Source: CAHJXG01 sp965277495
Lineage (GTDB): Bacteria > Pseudomonadota > Alphaproteobacteria > Acetobacterales > Acetobacteraceae
DNA length: 64,000 nucleotides
Assembly: GCA_965277495.1 (NCBI GenBank)
Contig: OZ255824.1
Coordinates: 3,906,001-3,970,000 of the forward strand
Reading direction: 5' to 3'
Shown: positions 34,104 to 42,314 of the stretch, one piece after another
How the letters are laid out: the number at the start of each line of letters is the position of its first letter
Numbering within the stretch: the stretch's first letter is position 1
Program-made: the position numbers and the translations under genes
The notes under the pieces: model-generated
What the model was told of the DNA's origin: nothing
The model's input: the letters and a program-made list of their open reading frames with translations, nothing else
Databases searched by the model: none

Positions 34104-34563
34104 CCGCGGGGCCCATCGACTTGATAAGTTCGAAAACCCGTTTGCGGACCGAAGGCTCCGTGATGCGGTAGTAGGCCCGCACCAGTTCCAGCGTCTCGCG
34201 GCGGTTCAATGCCTCGTCGGCGCCGAACCCGTCCTGCTGCGCTTCGGCGAAGCCGCCGGCGACCCGGGTCGTGTGATGGTTGCCATGCAGGCCGGCAATA
34301 GGCTCCGGCATGTCGTCGAAGAAAAAACTGATGGAGACATCCAGCACGCGGGACAGGTCGAACAGACGCGAGGCGCCGACCCGGTTCACGCCGCGTTCGT
34401 ACTTCTGCACCTGTTGGAACGTCAGGCCCAAGGCTTCGCCCAGCCGCTCCTGCGACATGCCCATCAGGGTGCGACGCAGGCGGATGCGTCCGCCGACATG
34501 GATGTCGATCGGACTGGGCCGGCTTTCCTTGTCGCTGCTCATCATCGCCGAACCAGGCCCCAT
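34096..34563 (-). CDS. XRE-family helix-turn-helix regulator
   Basis: About 155 residues. SRPSPIDIHVGGRIRLRRTL leads into the Cro/C1 domain MSQERLGEALGLTFQQVQKYERGVNRVG and SRLFDLSRVLDVSISFFFDDM. The C-terminal part (ETLELVRAYYRITEPSVRKRVFELIKSM) is a helical segment seen in a large alphaproteobacterial regulator group. ATG 34563 has a GGAGAG site just upstream; GTG 34575 and ATG 34542 are other options. The 3' end lies in the tandem repeat. Targets are unknown. Confidence 0.88.
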   Translation of the reverse strand: MGPGSAMMSSDKESRPSPIDIHVGGRIRLRRTLMGMSQERLGEALGLTFQQVQKYERGVNRVGASRLFDLSRVLDVSISFFFDDMPEPIAGLHGNHHTTRVAGGFAEAQQDGFGADEALNRRETLELVRAYYRITEPSVRKRVFELIKSMGPAEA

Positions 34564-34577
34564 CTCACTCTCCACGC

Positions 34578-34606
34578 AGATTCGTTCTACGTGATAATGC
34601 TGTCAA
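34578..34606 (-). promoter_or_regulatory. Candidate promoter of the XRE regulator
   Basis: On the minus strand TTGACA (34606-34601) is a perfect -35 box. Seventeen bases further GAATCT (34583-34578) is a weak -10. Transcription would begin near 34571, just before the ATG at 34563, leaving a very short leader. Confidence 0.4.
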
Positions 34607-34690
34607 ATGAGGTAAGAATGCAACCATGAATTGTCGCTGGATGGTAATGATCTACTGTTCTGCGTCGCTCAACGAGACCTTGCTAACGTT

Positions 34691-36265
34691 TTAGGCAGCG
34701 CCACGGGTTCTGCGGCGTGTCAGCCCGTTGGCAATACCCGCGCCCGCCAGTGCCATCAGGCCGGGAACAACCAGGCCCCAGCGCGAGAACGATGTCGGCG
34801 GCCGTCGAGCCGGCAGCGGCAGCGCCAAGGTGCCCGGCACTCCGATCGGCAACCGGCCCAGCTCCCGGCCCCGGCTGTCGAAACCGGCCGAGATGCCTGT
34901 GTTCGCCGCGCGCATGAGCGGCAATCCCTCCTCGACGGCCCGCAGCCTTGCCGCGGCCAGATGCTGCCGCGGCCCGGTCGAATTGCCGAACCAGGCATCG
35001 TTAGTGATGTTCACCATCCAGTCCGGGCGGTCGGCCTGGTTCACGACCTGAGCCGGGAATATCGCCTCATAGCAGATCATCGCCCCGAACGACGGCAACC
35101 CGGGGATGTGCAGCGTCGCCGGGCCGGTGCCGAAGCCGAATTGCCCCGGCACCACCTGGATCGCGAGCGGCACCCATGACGGCGCATACTCGCCGAACGG
35201 AACCAGATGCCATTTGTCGTAGATGCCCGCGACCGTGCCGTCCGGCGCCATGGCGACCAGGCTGTTGCGCGGCATGTTCCCAGGATCGGACGATGGCGCG
35301 CCGCCCGAGAACGTCAGGCTGCCGACGATAGCGCCGAGCGCAGGCTGGGCCGCGCGCGCGATGGCCTCGCGGGCGGCCTCATCGGATTGCAGCAGGAACG
35401 CGCTCGACGTTTCCGGCCAGATCACGGCCGCCGGCGCGCCGCCCAGCGCGGCCACGGCGCTGTGCGTCAGGTCCAGATAGCGCTGGAACGTCGCGAGCGC
35501 CGTCGTGCGGTCCCATTTCTGCCCTTGCGCGACGTTGCCTTGGACCATGACGGCGGTGATGCCGGGCGGTGGCAACTCAGGCTCCTGCAGCCGCATCCAG
35601 CCCAGCCCGGCCCATAGGGCGAGCACCGCCGCAGCCCCGGATACGCCGCGCACGCCCAGGGCCGGGGACGCCGCCAGCAGCACCGTAACGAGCGTCAGGC
35701 CCGGCGTGCCGATCCAGGCTGCCGGCTGGATCATAACGTCACCGGCCTCGCCGGGGATGGCCCAGACGCTGCCCCAAGGGTTCCAGGGGAAACCCGTGCC
35801 GACATACTGCCGGGCAAGGTCGAACAAGGTCCAGGCGCACGCCAGCATCAACGCCCTCCGCCAACCTGCCGGCGCCATGCGGGCGAGGGCACAGGGCGCC
35901 GCGATGAACAGGGCCAGCAGTGCCGCCAGGGCCGGCACCGCGAACGGGACCAGCCACCAGTATCGCGCCGACTCCAGCAGTATGGCCTCGGTGATCCAAT
36001 ATAGGCCGAATATGTGATGGCCGAGGCCGAACCAGAAGCCGCGCCGCGCCGCGCCCCACGGCCCGCGCGAGCCGTCGATCAGCATCAGCAGGCCCGGCAC
36101 GGCGAGCAGCAGCACCGGGATCACATGGAGTGGCGGCAAGGCAGCGGCGGCAAGGCAGCCCAGTCCCGTCGCCGCCAGGTCCGCGCGCCAGCCTGCGAGA
36201 GCACGCAGCCGGCCGGACGGCCCCGTCATATCCGGAGGCATGCCCGCAACCGCAGGCCTGCTCAC
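34691..36265 (-). CDS. lnt: Apolipoprotein N-acyltransferase
   Basis: A 524-residue inner-membrane enzyme that adds the third acyl chain to bacterial lipoproteins. Several N-terminal helices (LGCLAAAALPPLHVIPVLLLAVPGLL) precede the nitrilase-type domain. Its Glu-Lys-Cys triad is visible in AVIWPETSS, YDKWHLVPFGEY and MICYEAIFP, followed by NITNDAWFGNSTGPRQHL. The start is given as GTG 36265, which overlaps the upstream stop (GTGA); ATG 36241 or 36229 would also keep all helices. It follows the dehydrogenase gene in an operon. Confidence 0.93.
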   Translation of the reverse strand: MSRPAVAGMPPDMTGPSGRLRALAGWRADLAATGLGCLAAAALPPLHVIPVLLLAVPGLLMLIDGSRGPWGAARRGFWFGLGHHIFGLYWITEAILLESARYWWLVPFAVPALAALLALFIAAPCALARMAPAGWRRALMLACAWTLFDLARQYVGTGFPWNPWGSVWAIPGEAGDVMIQPAAWIGTPGLTLVTVLLAASPALGVRGVSGAAAVLALWAGLGWMRLQEPELPPPGITAVMVQGNVAQGQKWDRTTALATFQRYLDLTHSAVAALGGAPAAVIWPETSSAFLLQSDEAAREAIARAAQPALGAIVGSLTFSGGAPSSDPGNMPRNSLVAMAPDGTVAGIYDKWHLVPFGEYAPSWVPLAIQVVPGQFGFGTGPATLHIPGLPSFGAMICYEAIFPAQVVNQADRPDWMVNITNDAWFGNSTGPRQHLAAARLRAVEEGLPLMRAANTGISAGFDSRGRELGRLPIGVPGTLALPLPARRPPTSFSRWGLVVPGLMALAGAGIANGLTRRRTRGAA

Positions 36266-37209
36266 ACCCGCACGATGCGGCCGGGCGGCACCGCATCCCC
36301 ACGCAACACCGCGACGATGCACTCGGCCGCCATGACCCCCATGTTGACCAGGCTGCCGTCGGTGACGCCTGCCACGTGCGGGGTGCAGATCACCCGGGGA
36401 TGACGGCGTAGCGGATATCCCGCGGGCGGCGGCTCGTCCTCCATCACGTCGAGCCCAGCGCCCGCCAGGTGCCCGGACTCGATCGCGTCATGCAGCGCCG
36501 CCTCATCGATCAGGCCGCCGCGGGCGGTGTTGAGCACGACGGCGCCGGACGGCAGGGCGGTCAACTCGTCCGCACCGATCAGGTGCCGGGTCGCAGGCAG
36601 CAACGGCAGATGCAGCGACAGCGCGTCCGAACGGGCGAGCAGGCCATGCAGTGTGGTCATGCGCGCGATGCCTGGCACGTCGGGCGCGGCCGGGTCATAG
36701 GCGGCGACCGACATTCCGAACGGCAATGCGAGGCGCGCGACGGCCTGGCCGATTGCGCCGCATCCCACCAAGCCCAGGCGCAGCCCGGCGACGTCCCGGA
36801 CCTTGGTTTCCGCCCCGCGCCATGCGCCGCCGGCGACCTGCGCCGACAGCAGCGGCAGGGTTTTGACCAGTGCGAGCAGCAGCGCCAAGGTGTGTTCCGC
36901 CACGGCCTGGGTATTGGACCCGGGCGCGCGGGTGACGACGATGCCGCGCCGCTGCGCCTCGGCGAGGTCCACATCGTCGACGCCGACTCCGTGGCGGGCG
37001 ACGATGCGAAGGCCCGGTGCAGCCGCCATCGCCGCCGCCGTCACCGGCCCCTGACGGGATAATATGGCCTCGGGCTGCACCGCCGCAGCGAGCGCCGCCA
37101 CGGCCGCCGCCGAAGGGAACGGGGCCATGTAGTGCAGCGTGGCGCCGGTTGCCTCGATCAGGGCGACCGCTTGCGGCGCCAGGCGGGGCGCGGTCATGAT
37201 GACGTTCAT
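36262..37209 (-). CDS. D-isomer-specific 2-hydroxyacid dehydrogenase
   Basis: A 315-residue NAD(P)-dependent dehydrogenase acting on a D-2-hydroxy acid. The first half shows VARHGVGVDDVDLAEAQRRGIVV. The NAD site is GLRLGLVGCGAIGQAVARLALPFG, and NTARGGLIDEAAL and AGAGLDVMEDEP hold the catalytic Arg and Glu. The catalytic His lies in ICTPHVAGVT. It resembles phosphoglycerate dehydrogenase-like enzymes without an ACT domain. ATG 37209 has GGAG upstream. The specific substrate is not visible. Confidence 0.9.
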   Translation of the reverse strand: MNVIMTAPRLAPQAVALIEATGATLHYMAPFPSAAAVAALAAAVQPEAILSRQGPVTAAAMAAAPGLRIVARHGVGVDDVDLAEAQRRGIVVTRAPGSNTQAVAEHTLALLLALVKTLPLLSAQVAGGAWRGAETKVRDVAGLRLGLVGCGAIGQAVARLALPFGMSVAAYDPAAPDVPGIARMTTLHGLLARSDALSLHLPLLPATRHLIGADELTALPSGAVVLNTARGGLIDEAALHDAIESGHLAGAGLDVMEDEPPPAGYPLRRHPRVICTPHVAGVTDGSLVNMGVMAAECIVAVLRGDAVPPGRIVRV

Positions 37210-37287
37210 CCAGGACTCCAAATGGCGGCAGGCATCGGGCTGTTTGCCTGGCGCCCCAAAGTTCCGCCGACTGGCGATTTCACCGCC

Positions 37288-38121
37288 TTAGTCGGGCAAA
37301 TCCCGGCTTTGACGCTCGTAGTGCCGATAGTATTTGTCGGTGATCATGTCGGTCTTCACGACGATCGCCACATCGGTCGTGTTGAACTGGTGGTCGATCA
37401 CCGCGCCGTCGCCAATGCAGGCGCCGATGCGCAAGTAGCCCTTGATAAGCGGCGGGAGCATCTGGTTCGCGCGGCGCGGGTCGATGCCGGCAGGGTCGAG
37501 CCGGCGCATGTCCACGTAACGCTCGGGCCTGGCGCGGGGCCGCAGGGCGGGCGGGGCAAGGTGATGGCCATACAGGTAGGTCAATTCGGTCGCCAGCGCG
37601 TCCGGATCGGTGCCGACCAGGCTGGCGCAGCCGAACAGTAGGTCGATCTGGAAATGGAACACGTAGGCGGCGATGCCGCGCCATAGTAGCTGCATGACCG
37701 CGCGGCCACGATACTTCGCGTCGACGCAGGAGCGTCCGAGTTCCAGAATCTGGCCGGGGAAGCCGGTGATCCGCCCGATGTCGTATTCGGCGGCGGAGTA
37801 GAACCCGCCGGCGGCGTCGGCCCCGGCCTGCTGGATCAGGCGATAGGTGCCGACGACGCCTTCGGGACCCGGCCCAAGCTCGTGGTCCACGACCAGCAGG
37901 TGGTCGGCCACGGCGTCGAAGGCGTCACGGTCGCGCTCACTAAGCCGGGCGGCATCGTCGGGCGCCGCACCCATCTCGTCAAAAAATATGCGGTACCGCA
38001 ATGCCTGGGCTGCGTCGACTTCGGCTGGGGTCGTTGCAATGCGGACGCCTAGGTTGCCGGCGCGCAACTCCGCCATGCCTTGGGCGCCGGCTGGAGGCTG
38101 CAGCATGCGATGCTCGGTCAT
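37288..38121 (-). CDS. OlsB-like acyltransferase (ornithine-ACP N-acyltransferase family)
   Basis: A 277-residue GNAT-type acyltransferase that makes lyso-ornithine lipid from ornithine and a 3-hydroxyacyl-ACP in related bacteria. Blocks are VRIATTPAEVDAAQALRYRIFFDEMGA, VVDHELGPGPEGVVGTYRLI, ILELGRSCVDAKYRGRAVMQLLWRGIAAYV and LLFGCASLVGTDPDALA. The ATG at 38121 follows GAAGGG. An OlsA-type acyltransferase (plsC-like gene at 44947) lies 7 kb away and could complete ornithine-lipid synthesis. Confidence 0.85.
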   Translation of the reverse strand: MTEHRMLQPPAGAQGMAELRAGNLGVRIATTPAEVDAAQALRYRIFFDEMGAAPDDAARLSERDRDAFDAVADHLLVVDHELGPGPEGVVGTYRLIQQAGADAAGGFYSAAEYDIGRITGFPGQILELGRSCVDAKYRGRAVMQLLWRGIAAYVFHFQIDLLFGCASLVGTDPDALATELTYLYGHHLAPPALRPRARPERYVDMRRLDPAGIDPRRANQMLPPLIKGYLRIGACIGDGAVIDHQFNTTDVAIVVKTDMITDKYYRHYERQSRDLPD

Positions 38122-38381
38122 ACGCCCTTCGCCGTTAGCCAGACGTGTTCGGGACCCTGAGTCTTCATCGTCCCGCCAGTCCTTGGCGCGGCAATCCTTA
38201 AGCCTCCGCTCGCCGCATTGGCCGGGATCGACGTTGCTGGCAACCGGACGGTTCAGGCGCGCATGAGGCGAATGGGGCACGTTGCCCGAGGTAGCCGATT
38301 TGAATAGGTCCTGTCGAATCCAGGTCCAAACCCTGTCGCGTGCCCCCCGGCGTTGACCCGAGGGGCGCTGTGCTGGGCCAA
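38122..38381. other. Intergenic gap of 260 bases, nothing recognised
   Basis: The stretch between the OlsB-like gene and the MucR-like gene (both minus strand) contains no plausible gene or tRNA. It must hold the promoter of the OlsB-like gene and the 3' end of the mucR-like transcript. No confident boxes are seen. Confidence 0.5.
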
Positions 38382-38789
38382 TTAACGCGCGCGGGGCTTG
38401 GTGCCCAATCCGATTTTCTTGGCCAGCGAGGAGCGGTGGCGGGCGTAATTGGGAGCAACCATCGGGTAATCCGGCGGGAGCTGCCACTTGTCCCGGTATT
38501 GTTCGGGAGTCATGTTGTAAGACGTCTTGAGATGGCGCTTCAGCATCTTCAGCTTCTTGCCATCTTCGAGGCAGATGATGTGGTCGGGGAACACCGACTT
38601 CTTGACCGGAACAGCGGGCTGTTGCTTATCTGGCACGACCGGCTCTTTTCCGACCCCAGCCAAAGTCCGATAGACTTCCTGGATCAGGTTCGGCAATGCA
38701 TCGGGTGCAACTGAGTTGTTGGACACGTGAGCCGAGACAATCTGGGCAGTCAGCCCAAGAACGTCTGAGTTAGCCGCCGCTTCAACCAT
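38382..38789 (-). CDS. MucR/Ros-family zinc-finger transcriptional regulator
   Basis: A 135-residue regulator. The N-terminal LTAQIVSAHVSNNSVAPDALPNLIQEVYRTL supports oligomer formation, and the C-terminal DHIICLEDGKKLKMLKRHLKTSYNMTPEQYRDKW is the Ros/MucR finger. The second metal ligand is Asp (CLED) rather than Cys, a variant common in MucR. MucR proteins repress cell-envelope and virulence genes by binding AT-rich DNA. The gene has an AT-rich upstream region (38790-38884), fitting autoregulation, and an AAAGGA ribosome site. Confidence 0.9.
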   Translation of the reverse strand: MVEAAANSDVLGLTAQIVSAHVSNNSVAPDALPNLIQEVYRTLAGVGKEPVVPDKQQPAVPVKKSVFPDHIICLEDGKKLKMLKRHLKTSYNMTPEQYRDKWQLPPDYPMVAPNYARHRSSLAKKIGLGTKPRAR

Positions 38790-38884
38790 GAGGTGTCCTT
38801 TCGTTGCTAAAGTAGCTAAGTATATACGGTCTTACATGGCCGTTTCGCAATAGATAGCACGTAATTTAAAAAATAAGGTCAGTC

Positions 38885-39139
38885 ATGTCCGATAAAGTGC
38901 GACCGCCGGAACCGGCAGATCAGCTTCTGGATATCACCAGTGAGGTCTGCCCCATGACATTCGTCCGAACTCGTTTGGCGCTTGACCGTCTCGCGCCCGG
39001 GCAGACGCTGCTGGTCCGTCTCCGTGGCGATGAACCGAGTCGCAATGTCCCGCGCACTGCTATCGAGCAGGGCCATACTGTGATCAGCCATTGCAACCGG
39101 CCTGATGGAACGACGGACTTGCTGCTGCGGCGTGGCTGA
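38885..39139 (+). CDS. TusA/SirA-family sulfur-carrier-like protein
   Basis: An 84-residue protein of the TusA/SirA fold: LLDITSEVCPMTFVRTRLALDRLAPGQTLLVRLRGDEP. The sulfur-binding Cys is retained in CPMTFVRT, but the usual CPxPxxxT is changed at the second Pro. Such proteins pass persulfide sulfur in tRNA thiolation or sulfur oxidation; others are regulatory. It is divergent from the MucR-like gene and convergent with rimI 6 bases away. Confidence 0.85.
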   Translation: MSDKVRPPEPADQLLDITSEVCPMTFVRTRLALDRLAPGQTLLVRLRGDEPSRNVPRTAIEQGHTVISHCNRPDGTTDLLLRRG

Positions 39140-39145
39140 AACGCG

Positions 39146-39568
39146 CTACAGCGTCCGCCGCAGCACAAGCGCGTCGACGCCGCCGGGGTAATAGCCGGAC
39201 CGGCGGCCAACCACGGCGAAACCCGACGCTGCATACAAGGCTTGCGCGGGCGCGTTGCTGGCGGCAACCTCCAGGAACATGGACTGCGCGCCACGCTGAC
39301 GCGCCGTTGCCATGGCCTGTTCGAGCAATGCGCGGCCAATACCCTGCCGCCGGGCCGCCGGGTCGACGGCGAAGGTCAGCACTTCGGCCTCGTCCGCCAT
39401 GGCCCGCGCGAGGATCATGCCGCCGGCGGGCGCAATCCAGCCGAATGCGCCGTGCAGGCCGAGTTGCAGTTCAAAGGCGGCGGCGCCCCAACGATCGCGC
39501 GGCGGGAAGGCGCTGGCGTGCAGCGACGCCATGGCCGCCGCGTGCGCCGGCGTCGCGGCGACCAGCAT
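39146..39568 (-). CDS. rimI: Ribosomal-protein-alanine N-acetyltransferase-like GNAT protein
   Basis: A 140-residue GNAT acetyltransferase. The acetyl-CoA loop is VDPAARRQGIGRALLEQAM, and LEVAASNAPAQALYAASGFAVVGRRSGYY is typical of RimI, which acetylates ribosomal protein S18. It begins one base after the tsaB stop (TGAG-ATG arrangement), and tsaB-rimI is a common gene pair. The length is slightly below the usual ~150. Confidence 0.9.
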   Translation of the reverse strand: MLVAATPAHAAAMASLHASAFPPRDRWGAAAFELQLGLHGAFGWIAPAGGMILARAMADEAEVLTFAVDPAARRQGIGRALLEQAMATARQRGAQSMFLEVAASNAPAQALYAASGFAVVGRRSGYYPGGVDALVLRRTL

Positions 39569-39569
39569 C

Positions 39570-40217
39570 TCAGGCCGGGATCGCTGGATGGACCTCGGGT
39601 GGGTCGACATACAGGGGCTGCGCCAGGCGGCCATTTGGTCCCGCGGCCGTCCTGCGCAACGCCGCTGCCGCCACGCCGGACGGTGTTGGCATCCGGTCGG
39701 GCAGCAGCAGCACATCGAAGCCCCGTGCCGCCAGCCGGGATGCGACGGCAATGGCGGCATCCCCGGCGACCGACACCGGGCCGCCCGGATTGGGCAGCGC
39801 GTCGAGTGCGACCGTCGCCACCTGTCCATCCCGATCCAGGAACACCCGGCCACGGCGCGAATCGACGGCGACCCAGCGCGCGCGTCCGTGATCCGCTCCG
39901 GCCAAGGCCTCGCCGACCGTTACGCCCACGGCCGGCAACCGCGCTGCCAGGGCTATGCCGTGGGCCAGCGACAATGCGGCACGGATGCCGGTGAAGCTGC
40001 CGGGCCCGATAGTCACGGCCACCATCGCAAGCTGCGCAGGCGTCACTTCGGCCTGGATAAGCGCCGCCTGCGCCATGGCGGGGAGCGCTGCCACCTGGCC
40101 CCGTGCGCCGCTTGCCCACCGTTCGGCGAGCACGCCTGCCGGCCCCACGACGCCAGCCGAACAGCCGGACAGCGCCGCGTCCAACGTGAGGATCAGGGGT
40201 CCGTCAGGAGAAGCCAT
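39570..40217 (-). CDS. tsaB: tRNA threonylcarbamoyladenosine synthesis protein TsaB
   Basis: A 215-residue ASKHA-fold partner of TsaD in making t6A at position 37 of ANN-decoding tRNAs. ILTLDAALSGCSAGVV and VAVTIGPGSFTGIRAALSLAHGIAL are signature blocks. ATG 40217 is taken; an in-frame TTG at 40232 is possible but has no better ribosome site. It is coupled to rimI downstream. Confidence 0.92.
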   Translation of the reverse strand: MASPDGPLILTLDAALSGCSAGVVGPAGVLAERWASGARGQVAALPAMAQAALIQAEVTPAQLAMVAVTIGPGSFTGIRAALSLAHGIALAARLPAVGVTVGEALAGADHGRARWVAVDSRRGRVFLDRDGQVATVALDALPNPGGPVSVAGDAAIAVASRLAARGFDVLLLPDRMPTPSGVAAAALRRTAAGPNGRLAQPLYVDPPEVHPAIPA

Positions 40218-40287
40218 CAAAGTGGGCGGCAAGCCTCGTTGCCGGCGAACGGCGTGCCGGGCGCGAAGCCGTCAAGCGGCGCCGGCC

Positions 40288-40845
40288 TCAGGCCTCGACC
40301 TGCTCGACCGCCGTCACCTCCGGCACGTAGTGGCGCAGCATGTTCTCGATGCCGTGTTTCAGCGTGGCGCTGGAGGACGGGCAGCCGCTGCAGGCCCCTT
40401 GCATGTGCAGGCGGACCACGCCCTCGCGGTAGCCGCGGAACACGATGTCGCCGCCATCGCTGGCGACGGCCGGGCGGACCCGGGTGTCGAGCAATTCCTT
40501 GATCTGGTCGACGATCTCCTGGTCCTCCGGCGACACGTCCTCGTCCACCGCGGCGCCCAGGCCCTCGATGACCGGACGCCCGGCGACAAAATGCTCCATG
40601 ATGACGCCCAGCACTTGCGGCCGCAGCGCCTGCCAGTCGGCGATGTCGGACTTGGTGACGGTGACGAAATCGCCGCCCAGGAAGACGCGGGCGACGCCGG
40701 GCAGCGCGAACAGCGCCGTGGCGAGCGGGCTGCGGGCCGCGGTGTCCGGCCCGGCGAAATCGGCGGTCCCGTCGCCCATCACGTCGCGGCCCGGCAGGAA
40801 CTTGAGCGTAGCCGGGTTCGGGGTGCCTTCGGTCTCGATGAACAT
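40288..40845 (-). CDS. NfuA-like iron-sulfur cluster carrier (NifU C-terminal family)
   Basis: A 185-residue protein. Residues 1-~90 (MFIETEGTPNPATLKFLPG) form the Nfu N-terminal domain, and residues ~105-180 form the NifU-like domain with the cluster-binding CxxC in HMQGACSGCPSSSATLKHGIENML. It delivers [4Fe-4S] clusters to enzymes, several of which are encoded nearby (miaB, nth, rlmN). It lies upstream of tsaB on the same strand, 70 bases apart. Confidence 0.93.
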   Translation of the reverse strand: MFIETEGTPNPATLKFLPGRDVMGDGTADFAGPDTAARSPLATALFALPGVARVFLGGDFVTVTKSDIADWQALRPQVLGVIMEHFVAGRPVIEGLGAAVDEDVSPEDQEIVDQIKELLDTRVRPAVASDGGDIVFRGYREGVVRLHMQGACSGCPSSSATLKHGIENMLRHYVPEVTAVEQVEA

Positions 40846-40962
40846 GGGTCTTCCTCGTAATTCGGACCTCGGCGGTCCAGTACTCAGCACATGTGGCGAA
40901 AAGCGCTTGCAGGTGCAAGTGGCGCCGCGACGTTGCGCCTCCGGCCGGGATACGGCGCTAAT

Positions 40963-41838
40963 TCACTCCGCGGCAACCTGCGTCGGACGGCGCGCGCGCA
41001 GCCGGCGGATGCGGCGGGCGTCGGCGTCGAGGATGCGGAACTCCAGGCCCGAGGGATGGCTGATGACCTCGCCGCGGGTCGGCACGCGTCCGGCCAGGGT
41101 GAACACCAGGCCGCCGACGGTGTCGATGTCGGCCTCCCGCTCGTCCTCCGTGAGGGTCTGGCCCAGCCGGGTCTCGAAATCCTCGATCGACAGCCGGGCG
41201 TCGAGGTCGAGCGCGCCATCCGGGCGTTCGACGATCATCGGGCCCTCGACCTCATCGTGCTCGTCGGCGATGTCGCCCACGATCTCTTCGACCAGGTCCT
41301 CGATGGTCAGCAGCCCGTCGATCCCGCCGTACTCGTCGACCACCAGGGCCAGGTGCATCCGCGCCTGGCGCATCTGCAGCAGCAGGTCCAGCACGGGGAT
41401 TTGCGGCGCGACCATCAGCGGACGCCGCAGCAGCGTCTCGAGGTCGAACGCATCCGGGCGTCCGACATAGGAAAACAGGTCCTTTATGTGCACCATGCCG
41501 ACGATCTCGTCCAACTGCTCGCGGAACACCGGCAGGCGGGAATGGCCCTCGCGCCGGATCTGGTCCAGCGCCTGGTCCAGCGTCACGTCCACCGGCATGG
41601 CGACGATGTCGGCGCGCGGGATCATGACGTCGTCGGCGGACATGCCGCGCAGCCGCAGCACATTGGCGATCAACGCGCGTTCCTGGCGGTCGAGTTCGGG
41701 CGCGGTGCCGTTGGTCTGGCTGTCGTCGGCGGATTGCTGCACCAGCTCGGCGATGCTGTCCCGCACGTTGGACTCGTTCTGCCGTCCAAGCAGGCGCTGC
41801 CGGACGCGGTTGAGGAAGCTGCGTTGGGACCCGCTCAT
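40963..41838 (-). CDS. CorC/HlyC-type CBS-domain protein
   Basis: A 291-residue protein with two CBS domains (MSADDVMIPRADIVAMPVDVTLDQALDQI... and RMHLALVVDEYGGIDGLLTIEDLVEEIVGDI) and a C-terminal transporter-associated domain (EREADIDTVGGLVFTLAG). It has no N-terminal membrane domain, like E. coli CorC, linked to magnesium/cobalt homeostasis. Its ATG overlaps the ybeY stop (ATGA). The ybeY-corC order is conserved in proteobacteria. Confidence 0.92.
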   Translation of the reverse strand: MSGSQRSFLNRVRQRLLGRQNESNVRDSIAELVQQSADDSQTNGTAPELDRQERALIANVLRLRGMSADDVMIPRADIVAMPVDVTLDQALDQIRREGHSRLPVFREQLDEIVGMVHIKDLFSYVGRPDAFDLETLLRRPLMVAPQIPVLDLLLQMRQARMHLALVVDEYGGIDGLLTIEDLVEEIVGDIADEHDEVEGPMIVERPDGALDLDARLSIEDFETRLGQTLTEDEREADIDTVGGLVFTLAGRVPTRGEVISHPSGLEFRILDADARRIRRLRARRPTQVAAE

Positions 41839-42314
41839 GGCGTGCGCCGTCCGCTGCGCCACGGATCGGGCACGCCGATGCGGTGCAGCAGCCGGGTCTC
41901 CGCCATTTCCATGCGCCGGGCGTCGCCGGGCAGGCCGTGGCCGTGGCCGCGCAGGTGCAAAGCGCCGTGCACGACCAGATGAGCCATGTGGTGCGCGGTA
42001 CGGCGTCCGGCGGCGCGCGCCTCGCGCTGAACGACGCCTAAAGCCAAGATGATGTCGCCGCCCTCAAAGGTCAGCACGTTGGTCGGCTTGTTCTGGCCGC
42101 GGTGCCGGGCATTGAGCCGTTTGACCGCCGCATCGGACGCCAGCACGACCGCCCCAGCGCCGCCGGCGATCCTGGCGGCGCGCGCGACGATCAACTCAGC
42201 CCGGGGCACGGCGCGCCGCCATCGCGGCTCGGTCACGACAACGGCGGGCCCGGTATGGGCGAGATCGTCGATAAGCCCCGCCGAAGCGGGGCTGCGTCTA
42301 CTATCAGGGTCCAT
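41835..42314 (-). CDS. ybeY: Endoribonuclease YbeY (rRNA maturation)
   Basis: A 159-residue zinc endoribonuclease for 16S rRNA 3'-end maturation and ribosome quality control. The zinc motif is HGALHLRGHGH (His-x3-His-x5-His), preceded by NARHRGQNKPTNVLTFEGGDIILA. Gly-His replaces the usual Tyr-Asp before the last His. The ATG at 42314 lies inside the end of phoH (11-base overlap). The first ~20 residues before VVVTEPRW are an extension that also encodes a strong RNA hairpin. Confidence 0.92.
   Translation of the reverse strand: MDPDSRRSPASAGLIDDLAHTGPAVVVTEPRWRRAVPRAELIVARAARIAGGAGAVVLASDAAVKRLNARHRGQNKPTNVLTFEGGDIILALGVVQREARAAGRRTAHHMAHLVVHGALHLRGHGHGLPGDARRMEMAETRLLHRIGVPDPWRSGRRTP
42274..42293 (-). 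other. GC-rich hairpin inside the 5' end of ybeY
   Basis: AGCCCCGC (42274-42281) pairs perfectly with GCGGGGCT (42286-42293) around CGAA. It lies 11-30 bases downstream of the phoH stop and within the ybeY coding start. It resembles an intrinsic terminator stem, but no T run follows on the minus strand. Confidence 0.5.
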
